From assembly GCA_963971575.1 (NCBI GenBank), contig OZ020611.1, positions 1,240,001 through 1,304,000 of the forward strand: 64,000 nt of DNA. Reading direction: 5' to 3'. The notes beneath the pieces were generated by a model that saw only the letters and a program-made list of their open reading frames with translations, did no database searches and was not told the origin of the DNA. Origin of the DNA: Liopterus haemorrhoidalis. Lineage: Eukaryota > Arthropoda > Insecta > Coleoptera > Dytiscidae. The first letter of the stretch is position 1. Each line of letters begins with the position of its first letter. This document shows, one piece after another, positions 30,411 through 40,808 of this stretch. The position numbers and the translations under genes were made by a program.

Positions 30411-30839
30411 TTGAGACATGGAAAAATTTTAAATAATTTTACAAACAAATTTCAAAATTTTTCGATTTATCAAAAAATGACTCAAATAAAAGATATTAGC
30501 TATTGCATTTATAGTAACTTTTGTTCAATAAATTTTTTCTGTTGCTAAATATTCGCAAAAATCTTAAAATCGACACGAGTAAACTCCCATTTCTAGTCAA
30601 CCGATCTTCATAAAAAACAATAGGGTTCTTCATTTAATAGGAGAATTTTTTAGTACCAGAACGAATTCTAGAAGTTGAACCGTTCTTGAGTTATCGTGTA
30701 TACACACAGACACACACACATACGGACGGCACTTCTAAAATAAGTTTTTTGGATTCCCTGGACCATGAAACGAGGTCATCAGTCAAAATCTCGACATCGA
30801 AAATTTTCGCGATTACAATACTTGCCCCTTATATATTAA

Positions 30840-31599
30840 GGTGGCGCACAACCCTAGAGTCCTCAGTAGTTTCTTATACAAAACTAATAATCGGAAATCA
30901 AATTAATAACAATTTATATATCAAAATTTGCAGCGAATTTTTATCTATCTAATAGGATATTTTTAATTGTAGAAAAAACTGTTAGGTAGTTGTAAATAAG
31001 CAAATTGCATTATAGACGCCATCTTGTAAACCAATCGACGCACATTTGCGTACGATGCGGAAAATTGTACCTAAAGCTTCATTCTACAAATATGATTCTA
31101 ACTATTTTGTTATATTGTGAAAATTACTTATAGTTATTGTACTTGGTAATCTATTTTTGCCGCCCTCTTGAATCTGCTGCGGTTTTCAAAATTGGTGTTA
31201 CATGTAAAAATGATTTATTTTTCGTGAAGAATACGTGTACCAAGTGGCATTCTATTATCTTTAAGTATAATATTTTTCGACGAAGACTCTAAACTACAAG
31301 TAATCAGGTCGAAAAAAAATTGACGTATTATTTGAACATTTCTACACAAAACTATATAAATATAAAAGTTATTCGAAACCCACAAATAGATTTAAAAAAT
31401 TACAGAACAATATCGCTGATGTCTATTTTTAAGTTATTGAGCGATAATATTTTTACAATAAATGTTTCTACAATTAAAACTATCATATTAGATAGATACA
31501 AATTCGGTGCAAAATTTGATGTATAGGTTGATACTAATTTTATTTCAGATTGTTAGTTTTGTATAAGAAACTAGTAACCTCCGGGGGTTATACGCAGCC
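30840..31599. mobile_element. TTAA-flanked non-autonomous element (piggyBac-like target)
   Basis: TTAA at 30836-30839 and 31600-31603. The empty site is seen in the copy at 3425-4083 (cttaatatataa region). The ends are imperfect inverses (ggtggcgcacaacc and ggctgcgtataacc), then agtttcttatacaaaactaa matched on both sides. 760 bp, and the frame 31320-31526 is not convincing. TTAA targets suggest piggyBac or Kolobok machinery. Confidence 0.83.
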
Positions 31600-31615
31600 T
31601 TAAGGTCGGGCAAGT

Positions 31616-32103
31616 AAAAAAGAACATCAGGGGGACGCCATTAAACTATTTGCAAAAATGCGCTTTACATATCAACGTCGCTCTTGCGTATTACTTGCTA
31701 AGTTTCACACCATCACAATAAAATCCCTGAATTAAATAAAAATGCAAATCACTCTTTAATCCATAATTATATAAACATTCAAAAATTATTCAAATTTCAC
31801 TGTAAAACTTTAATTTATTCTGTGTTTGTTATTCTATGAAATCACTTTGAAAAATCTGCAAATTAAAGCAGTTTCCTTCAAATACACATGCGCAAAAGCT
31901 CCAACCGTCAGAGTAGGGGATGAAAGCACATTTTCCGTCAGTCGTCCGTGTTTACTTCCCCTGTCAAGCACGCACACAACGCTATTATTTCCCCCGACTA
32001 TTATGAAACACGCGAAATAGTTTCGAGTTGAGAAAAAGTTTTCAAAGTTTAAAATTCTGTTTGTAATGGACATATGTGAAGGAAATTGTGTAAATTAAAA
32101 CAG
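31616..32103 (+). other. Possible non-coding first exon ending in a strong splice donor
   Basis: 31880-32103 is less AT-rich than its surroundings and ends aaaacag followed by gtaagtg at 32104, an excellent 5' splice site. Several upstream ATGs are followed by stops (for example near 32068), consistent with a 5' UTR. No downstream coding exon was identified before transposon sequence at 32575, so this is only a candidate. Confidence 0.3.
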
Positions 32104-32574
32104 GTAAGTGTTTTTTAAATTTATTTTTATTATCAAATAAACGGCCACAACAGTAAACATATATATTTTTTTACTTGTTTTTTATTCATGTTTTGTGGGC
32201 TTTGCCACTAAGGGCCGAGAGTTCCAGTTTGTAAATAAACTGTCCTATAAATTTATTAGCAACATAATTTTTTTCCGAGAGTTCCAACCCGAAATAGTTA
32301 TTAGGTTGCTAATAAATAGGCTTATTTGTCTAATAACTTATAGGCAACATGAAGTGCTTAATAAAGTGACATAACCAAAAACAAGTTCGCAAAATGTGTT
32401 AATATTTCAATTTTAATTGAAAACAGTATAATTTTAAAAGAATATACAAATGTGTAGTTTTTATACATCCATATTGTTTCTATAATGGTGATTTTAGTGT
32501 TTTATACAGTGAATTTAATTTTTAATGCAACATGTACTATGGATACCGTTTTTGACAGCAATATAAATCGTGTT
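32104..32574. other. AT-rich stretch, nothing coding
   Basis: A ccgagagttcca word is repeated (32214 and 32276). A locally palindromic run around ctaataactatt-type words is present near 32300. No gene seen. Confidence 0.4.
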
Positions 32575-33782
32575 CATTTTCATTTGCAACACAGAAAAAA
32601 ATATATTTAATAGCAAAATCAAAATATTTTATTGAAAATACAAATTAAAAAAAAAATAATAATAATAATAAATAAATAACTAATAAAAACTTATAATAAA
32701 TGTTCAAAAGTTTCTCCGTTTACTTGCATACAAAATGTTAAGCTATCATAAAAATGATTCAAAACATTCAGCAATTGCTCTTGAGGTATATTGTTGGATG
32801 CTTGAACAATTTTGTCTTGTAGTTCCGCAACATCCCTAAGTTCTCCATTATATACTTTGGCCTTTAAATATCCCCAATAAAAAAATCATTTGGTGCCAAA
32901 TCCGGAGATCTCGCTGGCCAATTCATCGACCCTCCTCTTCCAATCCAACTATTCAGGAAAGTTCTATATAAATATTCTTTAACTATTCTAGAATAATGGA
33001 CTTGTGCGCCATCATGTTGAAACCATACTTGTCCATTAATATTCAGATTTCGCAACGCAGGTAATATTTTGCAAAAGGGCTAGAGGTTTTGCGGAATTAA
33101 GGTTACTGTCAATAAAAAAGGCCCTATAATATTGGTTCCTATTATTCCTGTCAAAACATTTAATTTTTGAGGCCGTTGAGTTCGGAAGGAATGAAACAAA
33201 TGTAAATTTTTTCGACTCCAGTCCCTAAAATTTTGTCTGTGCACTTCACCATTTAGAGTAAACGTTGCTTTGTCAGTAAATAAAATTCTTTGATGCATTG
33301 TTGGGTCGGAATTAATATTTTCAAACATTTCAAAACAAATATCCATATGTACTGCTGCGTCCCTTTCTAACAATTCTTGATGATTTTGAAATTTGTATGA
33401 TCGAAACTTTTCTTTTTTTAAGAAGTTAAAAACAGATCCAATACTGACACCAACGGTTTGTGCAATTGATCTTAAAGTATTTTGATTGTTTTCTTCCACT
33501 TGTAATAATATTTCCAACTGCTTCTCTTCTGTAAGCACGTGGGATGTTGTTCTTCGCGATGAAATTTATTAACTAGTCTTGAAATTGTAGAGGGATTTGG
33601 TATTGGCCGATCTGGATAAGTTGCACTAAATACAGCAGAAATTTCTCTTAAACTCATTTGAGAGTTATACCAAGTTACCATCATTATTTTTTCTTCATCT
33701 GTATACATGTTGATTAATCTTTAATTCAGCAATGAGCAAAAGTATACACACTAATTTTCTATGTTGCAAATGAAAATGCAAT
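32575..33782 (-). mobile_element. Mariner-type DD41D element, near full length
   Basis: Inverted ends about 20-25 bp long (attttcatttgcaaca and inverse) lie at about 32578 and 33757-33780, with TA next to the right end; exact left border approximate. The minus strand carries a nearly full-length transposase in three frames. Not closely related to the copy at 37915-39221. Confidence 0.8.
32695..33708 (-). pseudogene. Mariner DD41D transposase with frameshifts
   Basis: The pieces follow in order on the minus strand. 33472-33708 is the helix-turn-helix (MYTDEEKIMMVTWYNSQMSL). 33080-33538 continues the DNA-binding part (LRSIAQTVGVSIGSVFNFLK) and includes the first catalytic Asp in LFTDKATFTLNGEVHRQNF. 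32864-33055 has FQHDGAQVHYS with the second Asp, and WPARSPDLAPNDFF with the third. After a last shift, sequence reading WGYLKAKVYNGE runs to a stop near 32695. All three aspartates are present, with 41 residues between the second and third. At least three frameshifts make it inactive. Confidence 0.87.
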
Positions 33783-33850
33783 AATTTGCATTTTCATGGA
33801 AAGAACACTGTGCTAAATTGACATCACAACTCAACTCTACATGTTTTCTT

Positions 33851-34366
33851 TTCAGAAACATTAAAAGAATATTAAATATCGGTCAATTACGCACATTATA
33901 TCAAGCACAATTCGGATCCCGCCTACTCTATGGCATTTGTATCTGGGGATCCTAAACAGCGGTAACGAAGATACTCATTGCACAAAAAAAAAATTTGAGA
34001 TGTATAGCAAACCTTAAGAGCTATGAATCCTGCCGCGGTACATTTAAGAATCTAAAAATACTAACAATTACCGCCATCTACATTTATGAAATGTCAGTTT
34101 ACATATATAACAATTTAAAAAACTACAATTCAAATCAAGACATTCATAAATATGATACTCGTCAAAAAAACAAGCTACGAACTTTTTTAACAAAGCTGAA
34201 AATGGCTGAAAGTTTGCCTGATTTCATGGGAGTACATTTTTTTAATAATCTGCCTAGCAGTATAACTTTAGCTGAGAACCTAAAAAGGTTTAAAAAAACA
34301 TTAAAAGACATTCTCCTGGAACATTCCTTCTATAACCTGGATGAATTTTTTAATAAATGTAAATAA
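33851..34366 (+). mobile_element. Non-LTR retrotransposon, 3' end of reverse transcriptase gene
   Basis: One frame from about 33853 with a single internal stop (near 33953) reads LRTLYQAQFGSRLLYGICIW, then LRCIANLKSYESCRGTFKNL and LTITAIYIYEMSVYIY. It goes on through DIHKYDTRQKNK to FFNNLPSSITLAENLKRFKK and stops at 34366. This is the post-RT thumb and C-terminal region of LINEs of the Jockey/CR1 type, with the typical H-x-Y-x-TRQ signature. The 5' part is missing, as in most truncated LINE insertions. The clade assignment is tentative. Confidence 0.8.
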
Positions 34367-34509
34367 TTTTATAATTACTGTGGCTTATACTTAATAATTA
34401 GTATATGTAAAGAATGTAATAACAATAATGAACAATTAAATCTAATTTTCATTGTTGCTAAAGGCATTTTCGAATTGTAGATTGTACTTTTATACTAGTT
34501 TTTTAATTT
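34367..34509. other. LINE 3' UTR or spacer
   Basis: AT-rich sequence directly after the retrotransposon stop. No poly(A) tail of note. Confidence 0.35.
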
Positions 34510-35760
34510 TTACCGACCGCCAACTTATATAAGGGAGGTATTGTGATCATACCAATTTTGACGTTTCGAGATTTCGATAGATCTCCACGAATTGAGGTCC
34601 CTACATAACGTTTTGACTATTTTTAGCATGATGTCTCTCGGTCTGTCTGTCCGTCCGTCTGTCTGTCTGTCCGTCTGTCCGTCTATCCGTCTGTCTGTCC
34701 GTCTGTCCGTCTGTCTGTGTACACGTGCAGAGCAAATTTGGCTCAAAGGATTTTTATGAAACTTCATATTTAAGCTTCTGCCATCAATGGCACGAGTTAA
34801 TCAACTTTTGGTAAAAATCGGTTGACTAAAAATGGGAGTTTACTCGTGTCGATTTTAAGATTTTTGCGAATATTTCACAACAGAAAAATATCTCGAAAAA
34901 ATTTATTAAACAAATGTTGCTATAAAAGCAATAACTAATAACTTTTATTTGAGACGTTTTTTGTAAGTCTCAATTTTTTCATAGTTATATGTAACGTTTC
35001 CATGGTCATGATAAATAATATCTCTGTTAGAAAATATTAGGGGTACATTCGATTTGACGCTCCGAGCGTTCCGAGCACGTTCTATACACTCAAACGTGTT
35101 CGATTTGACGCTCGGAGTACACTCAATTGCATTCGTTTTGCGATCGAGCGAGCATTTAGAGTGCGCTCTATGTGTTCGGGGTTTTAAGACCGAGCGTATG
35201 GAGTATGACGTAAAAAAGTGGGGCAACGGCGGGAAAGAAAGAAAAGTTAAAAATTAAATTATTAATAAAATAAAAATAATAGCCTTAGACAAATAACAAT
35301 AGACAAATAATATTGTTATTTGTCTATGGCTACAGAGTACGGCCATTTTATGTATTTGTGACGTTCTGTAAACAGCAAAAAAATTATTAAAATACATCGT
35401 GCATAAAATTAAAATGAAAAAAATTCATTAAATTCATTAATTAATTATTATTTAAAAACATCAAGGAAAAACCGAGGTATATAATTTTGATTCATGACTG
35501 ACGTGAACTAATCTGACAGTAAAAACGCCGCCTAAAATTGTAGGGTTAGATTTTACAAACATTACGTCACAAGAACGCTCGCTCCGTTAGTGCTCTATTC
35601 ATGACGTCACCATCAACTGTTCGCTCAGCGCTCGCTCTACTCTGTACAACTCGAATGCGCCCTAGGTCAAGTTATTTCTACTCTGCTGCTAGAATGTAAT
35701 TTATATTAGTACTTTATTTGGCGGTCGGTCCTGTGGTGGCCACAGCTGATTTTTTTATAT
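34510..35760 (+). mobile_element. (GTCY)n microsatellite-bearing repeat, split by a Harbinger-like MITE
   Basis: It matches 26914-27545 inverted. One end is ccgaccgccaacttatataa, the other ggcggtcggtcctgtggtgg followed by ccacagctgatt. The (GTCC/GTCT)n run is at 34636-34717. The nested insert at 35041-35662 is defined by the empty site in the other copy. The frames 34525-34767 and 34945-35226 are not genes. Confidence 0.72.
35041..35662. mobile_element. Nested MITE with TAG duplication (Harbinger-like)
   Basis: The ends gggtacattcgatttgacgc and (inverted) gggcgcattcgagttgtaca are flanked by TAG at 35038-35040 and 35663-35665. The empty site is aatattaggccaagtta near 26998-27014 (inverted). 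Subterminal gctcg/gagcg-rich repeats lie at both ends (35055-35170 and 35570-35640). A small palindrome (tagacaaataacaata and inverse) is at 35285-35327. Non-coding. Confidence 0.78.
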
Positions 35761-36340
35761 TAATTGTATGACTTGTTCCATATGTTCTGTAAAAAACATC
35801 TAACGAAACAAAATATATTATTATTATTATTATCAATACCACCAGATAGAGTCTCTCTTATATCCATTTGCGTATATGAGTAAAACTTTTAACAATTCCA
35901 TCTATTCCTTAATGAGCAAGTTTATTTAAATGAGCAATTAAAGTAAATAGGTGTTGGTGCAATCGCCGCATTATTATGTTGTTAAATGTATTGTTAAATA
36001 GCGTTTGCCGGTGCAATTGAGCGCTAATTACAATAAATTAAACTGAAATAACGTCACTGCCGTCCCCTTCCAGCCGACATTACAATCAGAGGGAGCTCTC
36101 TTACAATTGCGTGGAAAGTGCGTATTGCGGACTGGCGCTGTGCTCGGAATTTTTTATAGGGATATTATGTTAGATGAAATTTGTAACATGTAATCTTGGT
36201 TAGGGTAGGGTTCTAACAGTTAAACCTTCGTTGTAATCGAACAACTGATTGGTCCTATACGAAAGAAATAAATTAAGATATGGAAGTGTCTTTTCACCCA
36301 TTTCCGAATTTCTTTCATCATCATTGGCACGACATCCCGA
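35761..36340. other. Unassigned stretch
   Basis: Locally less AT-rich at 36050-36160 (gtccccttccagccgacatt and gaaagtgcgtattgcggact). No frame or repeat border could be assigned. Confidence 0.4.
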
Positions 36341-36369
36341 TAGGCCTCATGTTTCCAGGTTTCATTGTC

Positions 36370-36594
36370 TCATTGCCCGTATTCAGCTGATTTATCCCCT
36401 AACGACTTTTTTTTGTTCCCCAATGTCAAACAAAAAATGCGTGAACAGCGATTTTTATCACCTAAGAAGTTGTTGAAGCCTTCGAAAACCATGTTTTTGA
36501 GACACAAAAGAGTGGAAAAAATGTTTTGAGAATTGATTTGAACGCATGCAAAAGTGCATAAATCATAAAGGCGAATATTTTGAAAAGCATTAAA
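36370..36594 (+). pseudogene. Mariner transposase C-terminal relic
   Basis: Plus-strand reading with frameshifts gives LSHCPYSADLSPNDFFLFPN, VKQKMREQRFLSPKKLLK, then, after a shift, VVEAFENHVFE, and after another, WKKCFEN, a stop, FERMQKCINHKGEYFEKH and a stop. The third catalytic Asp is in SPNDFFLF, and the closing GEYFEK is the usual mariner C-terminus. The family differs from the DD41D copies in this window. Decay is advanced. Confidence 0.8.
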
Positions 36595-37238
36595 ACAGTT
36601 TGTTCCAAAAAAAATGATTTCTTTCTTAGTTTTTGTAAAAACTTAAAAGGTAGCCCTCGTACAATACAATTGACTGGTATTGAGAACTGACAATAATTGA
36701 AGTGACGCGGAATATTTTGGAATTTAACGGAATAGGATTTTATTGGATGTGGCTCCTTTAATTGCATTGTTTGTATGTGTTAAAGTGAAGAAAACTTTAA
36801 TAAAATGTCTTTAAAATCGCAACATAAAATTAACTGCAATGTGAATTGTTGTGTATCAAATGGAAAATGTCAAAAATATCTTATTCCAATCGCCATTTTG
36901 TAAGCGACAACAGCGCCTCTATAGGTAATGTTTATTCTCAATACCTACATAAATACTTTTTTGCAGTAAACTTCAAATTAATATACTTCAATTTTTTCCC
37001 ACCATATACATTTTTTTTTTCTTAATTTGGCCAATCACAAAATTTAGTTCAAAATTTAAAATGGATTGCAAAAATTTTTTTCCGTTTACTTACATATGAT
37101 ATATAATACTAGATATTTTTCTTATTTATTTATTTTTTATTTAAAACAATACAGAAGTACATCCAATGCTATGGTGATTAGTGCCTGTACATTATTAATT
37201 TACATTATATTTTCTATTTATATTATTATGAGATATTA
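36595..37238. other. AT-rich stretch, nothing recognised
   Basis: The minus-strand frame 36462-36767 is the shadow of the mariner relic and of flanking AT-rich DNA. It may include the 3' UTR of the LINE that follows on the minus strand. Confidence 0.4.
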
Positions 37239-37806
37239 TTACAATACAGAATATAGATTTGTGTCTAATAAATATTCGTGAAGATTTGCTAGGTTTTCCG
37301 CCTTGTCACTGAAAGCTTCTTGTAAGTTGTCAGGTATATGGTGCCGTTGTCGTATCGTCTCGTATTTTGTGCAGTTTAATATAATATGTTCGATTGTCAG
37401 TCTTGTGTTACACTCGTCACAGGTTGGTGGGTCTTTTCTTTCAAGTCTGTATTTGTCTGTCAGTCTGGAATGTCCGATTCTTAGTCTAGTCGTTGCTATT
37501 TGCTGTCTTCTTGTCCCTTCGAATTTCCATTTTTTGTGTCTTCTTTTATTCGCCGTAGTTTGTTCTCTCTTAGTTCTTGCCATTTTCGTTCTTCTTTTAG
37601 TATTAGTCTTTTACCAATTTCATTTGTAAGGTTAGTTGCTTCAATATTTAGGTCCAAGTGTGGTTCCATTTGGGTGGCTTCTTTAGCAGCAATATTGGTC
37701 TTCTCATTGCCTTGAATACCAATGTGTGAAGGAATCCAAATAAGGTGTACTTCTATACCACGGGATTTTTTCTTGCAGTGATTGTATACTAGATATTTAT
37801 GTTTTG
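37239..37806 (-). mobile_element. Non-LTR retrotransposon 3' end with RNase H domain
   Basis: The minus strand encodes, in order: YLVYNHCKKKSRGIEVHLIW; IPSHIGIQGNEKTNIAAKEA (last RNase H motif, with the catalytic-site Asp replaced by Asn in KTN, normally KAD); EATNLTNEIGKRLILKEERK; and, after a frame change, TRLRIGHSRLTDKYRLER with a CX2C...H...C knuckle (PTCDECNTRLTIEHIILNC). This is the C-terminal region of an I/Jockey-type LINE. It is truncated upstream at about 37806. The frames 37303-37629 and 37500-37715 (plus) are shadows. Confidence 0.85.
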
Positions 37807-37914
37807 TGAAATAACAATAGAATAGTTTTTTGAAAGATGTCTGTTGTCTCTATTGGAACATTGGGACGAGGAGGGAAGTCAAATGCAAGGAGTACGTAAG
37901 ACCTACTTAATCTA
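37807..37914 (-). other. Coding-like stretch of unknown identity, part 2
   Basis: Minus-strand reading gives LSRSYVLLAFDFPPRPNVPI, then ETTDIFQKTILLLFH. It would join part 1 (39222-39420) across the mariner insertion if the mariner and one TA were removed, though one base must shift. I do not recognise the protein. The retained open frame suggests an exon or an older element. Confidence 0.35.
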
Positions 37915-39221
37915 AAAGGTGTCTCAAAAGAAATTTTAAATTTTTTAGCTTACTGCGTGAACGCAACGTATCCGAGGGGTGCGGGGGTTATGTCAATCGG
38001 TAGCCTGGCTCTTGGGAATTCAGTCGCTATGGAGCGTTTCTCGGGAGCAGACCGCGCGTTATGCGTGCGAGAGTTTTACAAAAACGGTGATTCGGCGACT
38101 GTAGCGCGTAGAAAATTCTGCAGTATTCGAGGTTTTCGCCACTTAAATGATGCGCCAAGCATTCCTCTCATTCGACATTGGGTTAAAAAGTTTGAAGAGA
38201 CTGGTACAACGCTGGATAAATCAAAATCCGGGCGACCTAGATCATCAAGAACGGTAGAAAACGTGGAGAATGTTAATCAGTCTGTTCGTGACGACCCGAA
38301 CCTTTCAATTCGGAAGCGCGCAAGTGCTTTAAATGTGCATAGATCATCATTACATCGCATTATGCACAAAGACCTAAAGCTGCACCCCTACAAAATTCAA
38401 TTGGTGCAAGAATTAAAGCCCCAAGATGCCAGTCAGAGGCTTAATTTCGTAAATCAGGTGTTTGAATCAGATTTTCAACGTTTACCAACATTTTGTTTTC
38501 GGATGAAGCTCATTTTTATCTTAATGGCCACGTAAATAAGCAGAACTGCCGCTACTGGAGTGCAACGAATCCGAAACGCATCAGAAACCCCTACATTCGC
38601 CTAAAGTGACCGTATGGGCTGCGATGTCGGCGCGAGGAATTATCGGCCCTTACTTTTTTGATGACGAAAGGGGGCGTGCAGTTACAGTGAATTCAGAGCG
38701 TTATGTGGAGATGTTAGACAACTTCTTGGTACCTGAACTGCAAAACTTTCCTGGCTATAACCAAAGAACATGGTTCCAACAGGACGGAGCAACTTCACAC
38801 ACGTCCAATATGTCTCTGCCACGTGTTCGTGAAATTTTCTCAGGCAAATTGATCTCCCGGAGAGGTGACATAAATTGGCCTCCACGCAGTCCAGATTTAA
38901 GCCCTATGGACTTTTTCCTATGGGGTTATCTTAAATCTAAAGTTTACGCCAATAAACCGACTTCACTGGCGCATTTGAAAGAAAATATCCGTCACGAAAT
39001 GGCAGCCATCCCTGAGTCCACCTGCCGAGACGTCATAAGTAATTTTACTGTTCGATTAAATGAGTGCCGAGAACGCGAGGGTCTACATTTAGACGATATT
39101 ATTTTTAAGAAATAAATCCCCAAAAAGTGTATTTTAATAATTAATAAACATTTTTTCTATATACGGCTTACTTTTTTTTTAATCGATCCACTAAATATAA
39201 GATTTCTTTTGAGACACCTTG
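37915..39221 (+). mobile_element. Full-length mariner-type DD41D element
   Basis: 1307 bp with inverted ends (aaaggtgtctcaaaagaaat and inverse of caaggtgtctcaaaagaaat) and TA at 37913-37914 and 39222-39223. Same family as 1-576. The transposase gene is complete in extent but carries two frameshifts. Confidence 0.93.
37957..39115 (+). pseudogene. Mariner DD41D transposase, two frameshifts
   Basis: 37957-38535 holds the helix-turn-helix and GRPRSSRTVENV linker. The better start is the Met at about 37990, since the first codons overlap the terminal region. Near 38490 the frame shifts into FSDEAHFYLNGHVNKQNCRY (first catalytic Asp). Near 38580 it shifts again into KVTVWAAMSARGIIGPYFFD (38606-39115). 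This continues with FQQDGATSHTS (second Asp) and WPPRSPDLSPMDFFLWGY (third Asp, 41 residues later). The sequence is otherwise well preserved, suggesting recent activity or sequencing indels. It ends DDIIFKK before the 3' end of the element. The minus-strand frame 38682-38885 is a shadow. Confidence 0.88.
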
Positions 39222-39420
39222 TACAAGAGTACTTAGGGCATACGCAAACCTTAATGCGGTTCTGTGTTTATTTTGCTCATAAGAACTGACTGCCAGCAGA
39301 GCAGCATTAATTAAATACACCTTTCTAAAGTCTGGCCATAATTTTTTTAACCCCTCTCTTCCATACCATAAGTTGAAAATATTGTTTGTAATATATGGTG
39401 GCGGTAAATCAGTTCAGAGA
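39222..39420 (-). other. Coding-like stretch of unknown identity, part 1
   Basis: An open minus-strand frame of about 55 codons begins after a stop near 39412. It reads TDLPPPYITNNIFNLWYGRE, then GLKKLWPDFRKVYLINAALL and AVSSYEQNKHRTALRFAYAL. Composition is unlike chance AT-rich translation. The mariner at 37915-39221 interrupts it and part 2 continues beyond. No family recognised. A possible acceptor site lies upstream, so it may be one exon of a host gene. Confidence 0.35.
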
Positions 39421-39999
39421 ACTTGGTAACTTTGTAATTTATTGTAAAATATATTACAAGTTCAGCAGACACTTTCACTCGACTCCACTGAAACACGTGA
39501 CACTGAAAATAATCACAATCAAAACGGTTTTTCAATCAATGTCACACTGATGCAATTATTGCATGATATAAACAAAATATTTCATTAACAATATGTTGCT
39601 AAATATACGTAAATTGTTCCGTCACACATTCATAAAAATTATAGACGTTCAAGCAGCTGGATGCTGGGTTCAATTTTTATAATCTCTTATACTGATCAAC
39701 ACAATTTTTGCTGACTTACATCTAAGACTTGTTTCTTACTAATTTGGTGCTGCTGAACTCAAATATCACATCAGTTTTTGCGTATCACATCAGATTTTTG
39801 CTCTACAACAAATACATATTTTCGGACAAATAATGCTTCTATCGTTTAATTATAGACGTCGATACTGTAATTGGTACTTTGGCGAACAATAAGAACTAAA
39901 TAATTAGAAAATATTCTTCAAATTTTATTTATAGTTAAAGAAAGAAAATGAGAACAGTTTTAATTACATTTTAATGCATTGGAGTGTTAAAATAAAAAT
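39421..39999. other. AT-rich stretch, nothing recognised
   Basis: No frame or repeat border found. A short direct repeat (atcacatcag) occurs near 39763 and 39783. Confidence 0.4.
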
Positions 40000-40385
40000 A
40001 CAAAATAATTTAAGGATTAAATGGTCGTTTGTAAGATCTTCTGGAGTGCACCATTCCCGATAAGTCTCTTTTAATACTACTAGTAGTCAGCCATCATGTG
40101 AGTATCCCACCTTCCTTGATAACGTCTCTCCATCTCTTTTAAATCCTGATGGAAACGTTCACCCTGTTCATCACTAACATCTCCAAATTTGACAGGAAAT
40201 TTATCAAGATGACTGTTTAAAATATGAAATTTTACGCTCATGTTGCACCCCAGATGATGATAATTTTCAATCAAATTTTCAACGACCTCCATATAGTTTT
40301 CGGCTTTTTTATTCCAGAGAAAATTTTTGATGAGCGCCACGAAAGACTGCCATGCATTCTTCTCCATATCATCCATATGTACCAT
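40000..40385 (-). pseudogene. Fragment of an unnamed arthropod repeat-associated protein
   Basis: The 101-residue minus frame (40080-40385) contains NLIENYHHLGCNMSVKFHIL, then NSHLDKFPVKFGDVSDEQGE and RFHQDLKEMERRYQGRWDTH. I know this pattern (SHLD..P...G.VSDEQGERFHQD...ME.RYQG.W) from uncharacterised proteins that recur in arthropod genomes. No biochemical role is known to me. After ADY a stop interrupts, and a second frame continues LLKETYREWCTPEDLTNDHL to about 40005. It is a broken C-terminal fragment. Confidence 0.6.
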
Positions 40386-40808
40386 TTAAGGATGTAGACT
40401 GCTAAGTACCTTACCCTTGATACTGTTTCCCCTTCCTGCCATAGCAAAAAGGTTGCTGTCAGGTATCTCCAACTAAGCCTTTTCTGGGAAACTTATTGTA
40501 CAAGTACAAACCTGAACATTTAATGAATGCTGCATTCATTAAATGTTCAATCAATGCAATAGTATGACCGCTGCGGTCATACTAAGTACCTTAACCTTGA
40601 CCTTGCAACCCCCGCCGTTGTAAAAAGGTCTATAACAAGTACCTGCATGTAAGGCGTTCCCACGAAATATATGAAAAGGTGAAAAAAGTCAAAATACGAT
40701 AGAACAAAAATTTTACGTGATAGGCAGAAACTATTAACAGTTTTGAAATCAGCACCCCAAAATTAGTTAAAAAGTATCAGATCTAAGTCAGCAAAAAAAA
40801 GTTTAAAT
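40386..40808. repeat. Twin perfect hairpins within a partly duplicated stretch
   Basis: Hairpin 1 (40514-40548) has 17-bp perfect arms (gaacatttaatgaatgc) around a single T. Hairpin 2 (40561-40583) has 11-bp perfect arms (agtatgaccgc) around a single T. Related words ctaagtacctta(c/a)ccttga occur on both sides (40405 and 40584), suggesting an old duplication of about 180 bp. No gene. Confidence 0.75.

Larger units (their letters stand above)
29285..31615 (-). mobile_element. Second copy of the acttgcccgacc family, interrupted twice
   Basis: It starts ccggtggcgaagg and ends ggtcgggcaagt, the inverse orientation of the element at 3425-4083. It carries a CA-rich microsatellite near 30705-30725. 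Two insertions are readable against the short copy: a gtgtgaa-family repeat at about 29490-30410, and a TTAA-flanked element at 30840-31599. Confidence 0.72.

Noticed and set aside
34525..34767. Arg/Asp/Thr-rich frame (RQTDRRTDRR)
   Set aside because: Translation of the (GTCY)n microsatellite. The same applies to 27320-27508 and 40809-41066.
36462..36767. 101-residue minus-strand gene
   Set aside because: The opposite strand reads as a mariner C-terminus over the first third; the rest is AT-rich sequence without family resemblance.
37239..37583. Host gene encoding a small zinc-knuckle protein
   Set aside because: Upstream sequence in the neighbouring frame gives an RNase H motif, identifying a LINE end.
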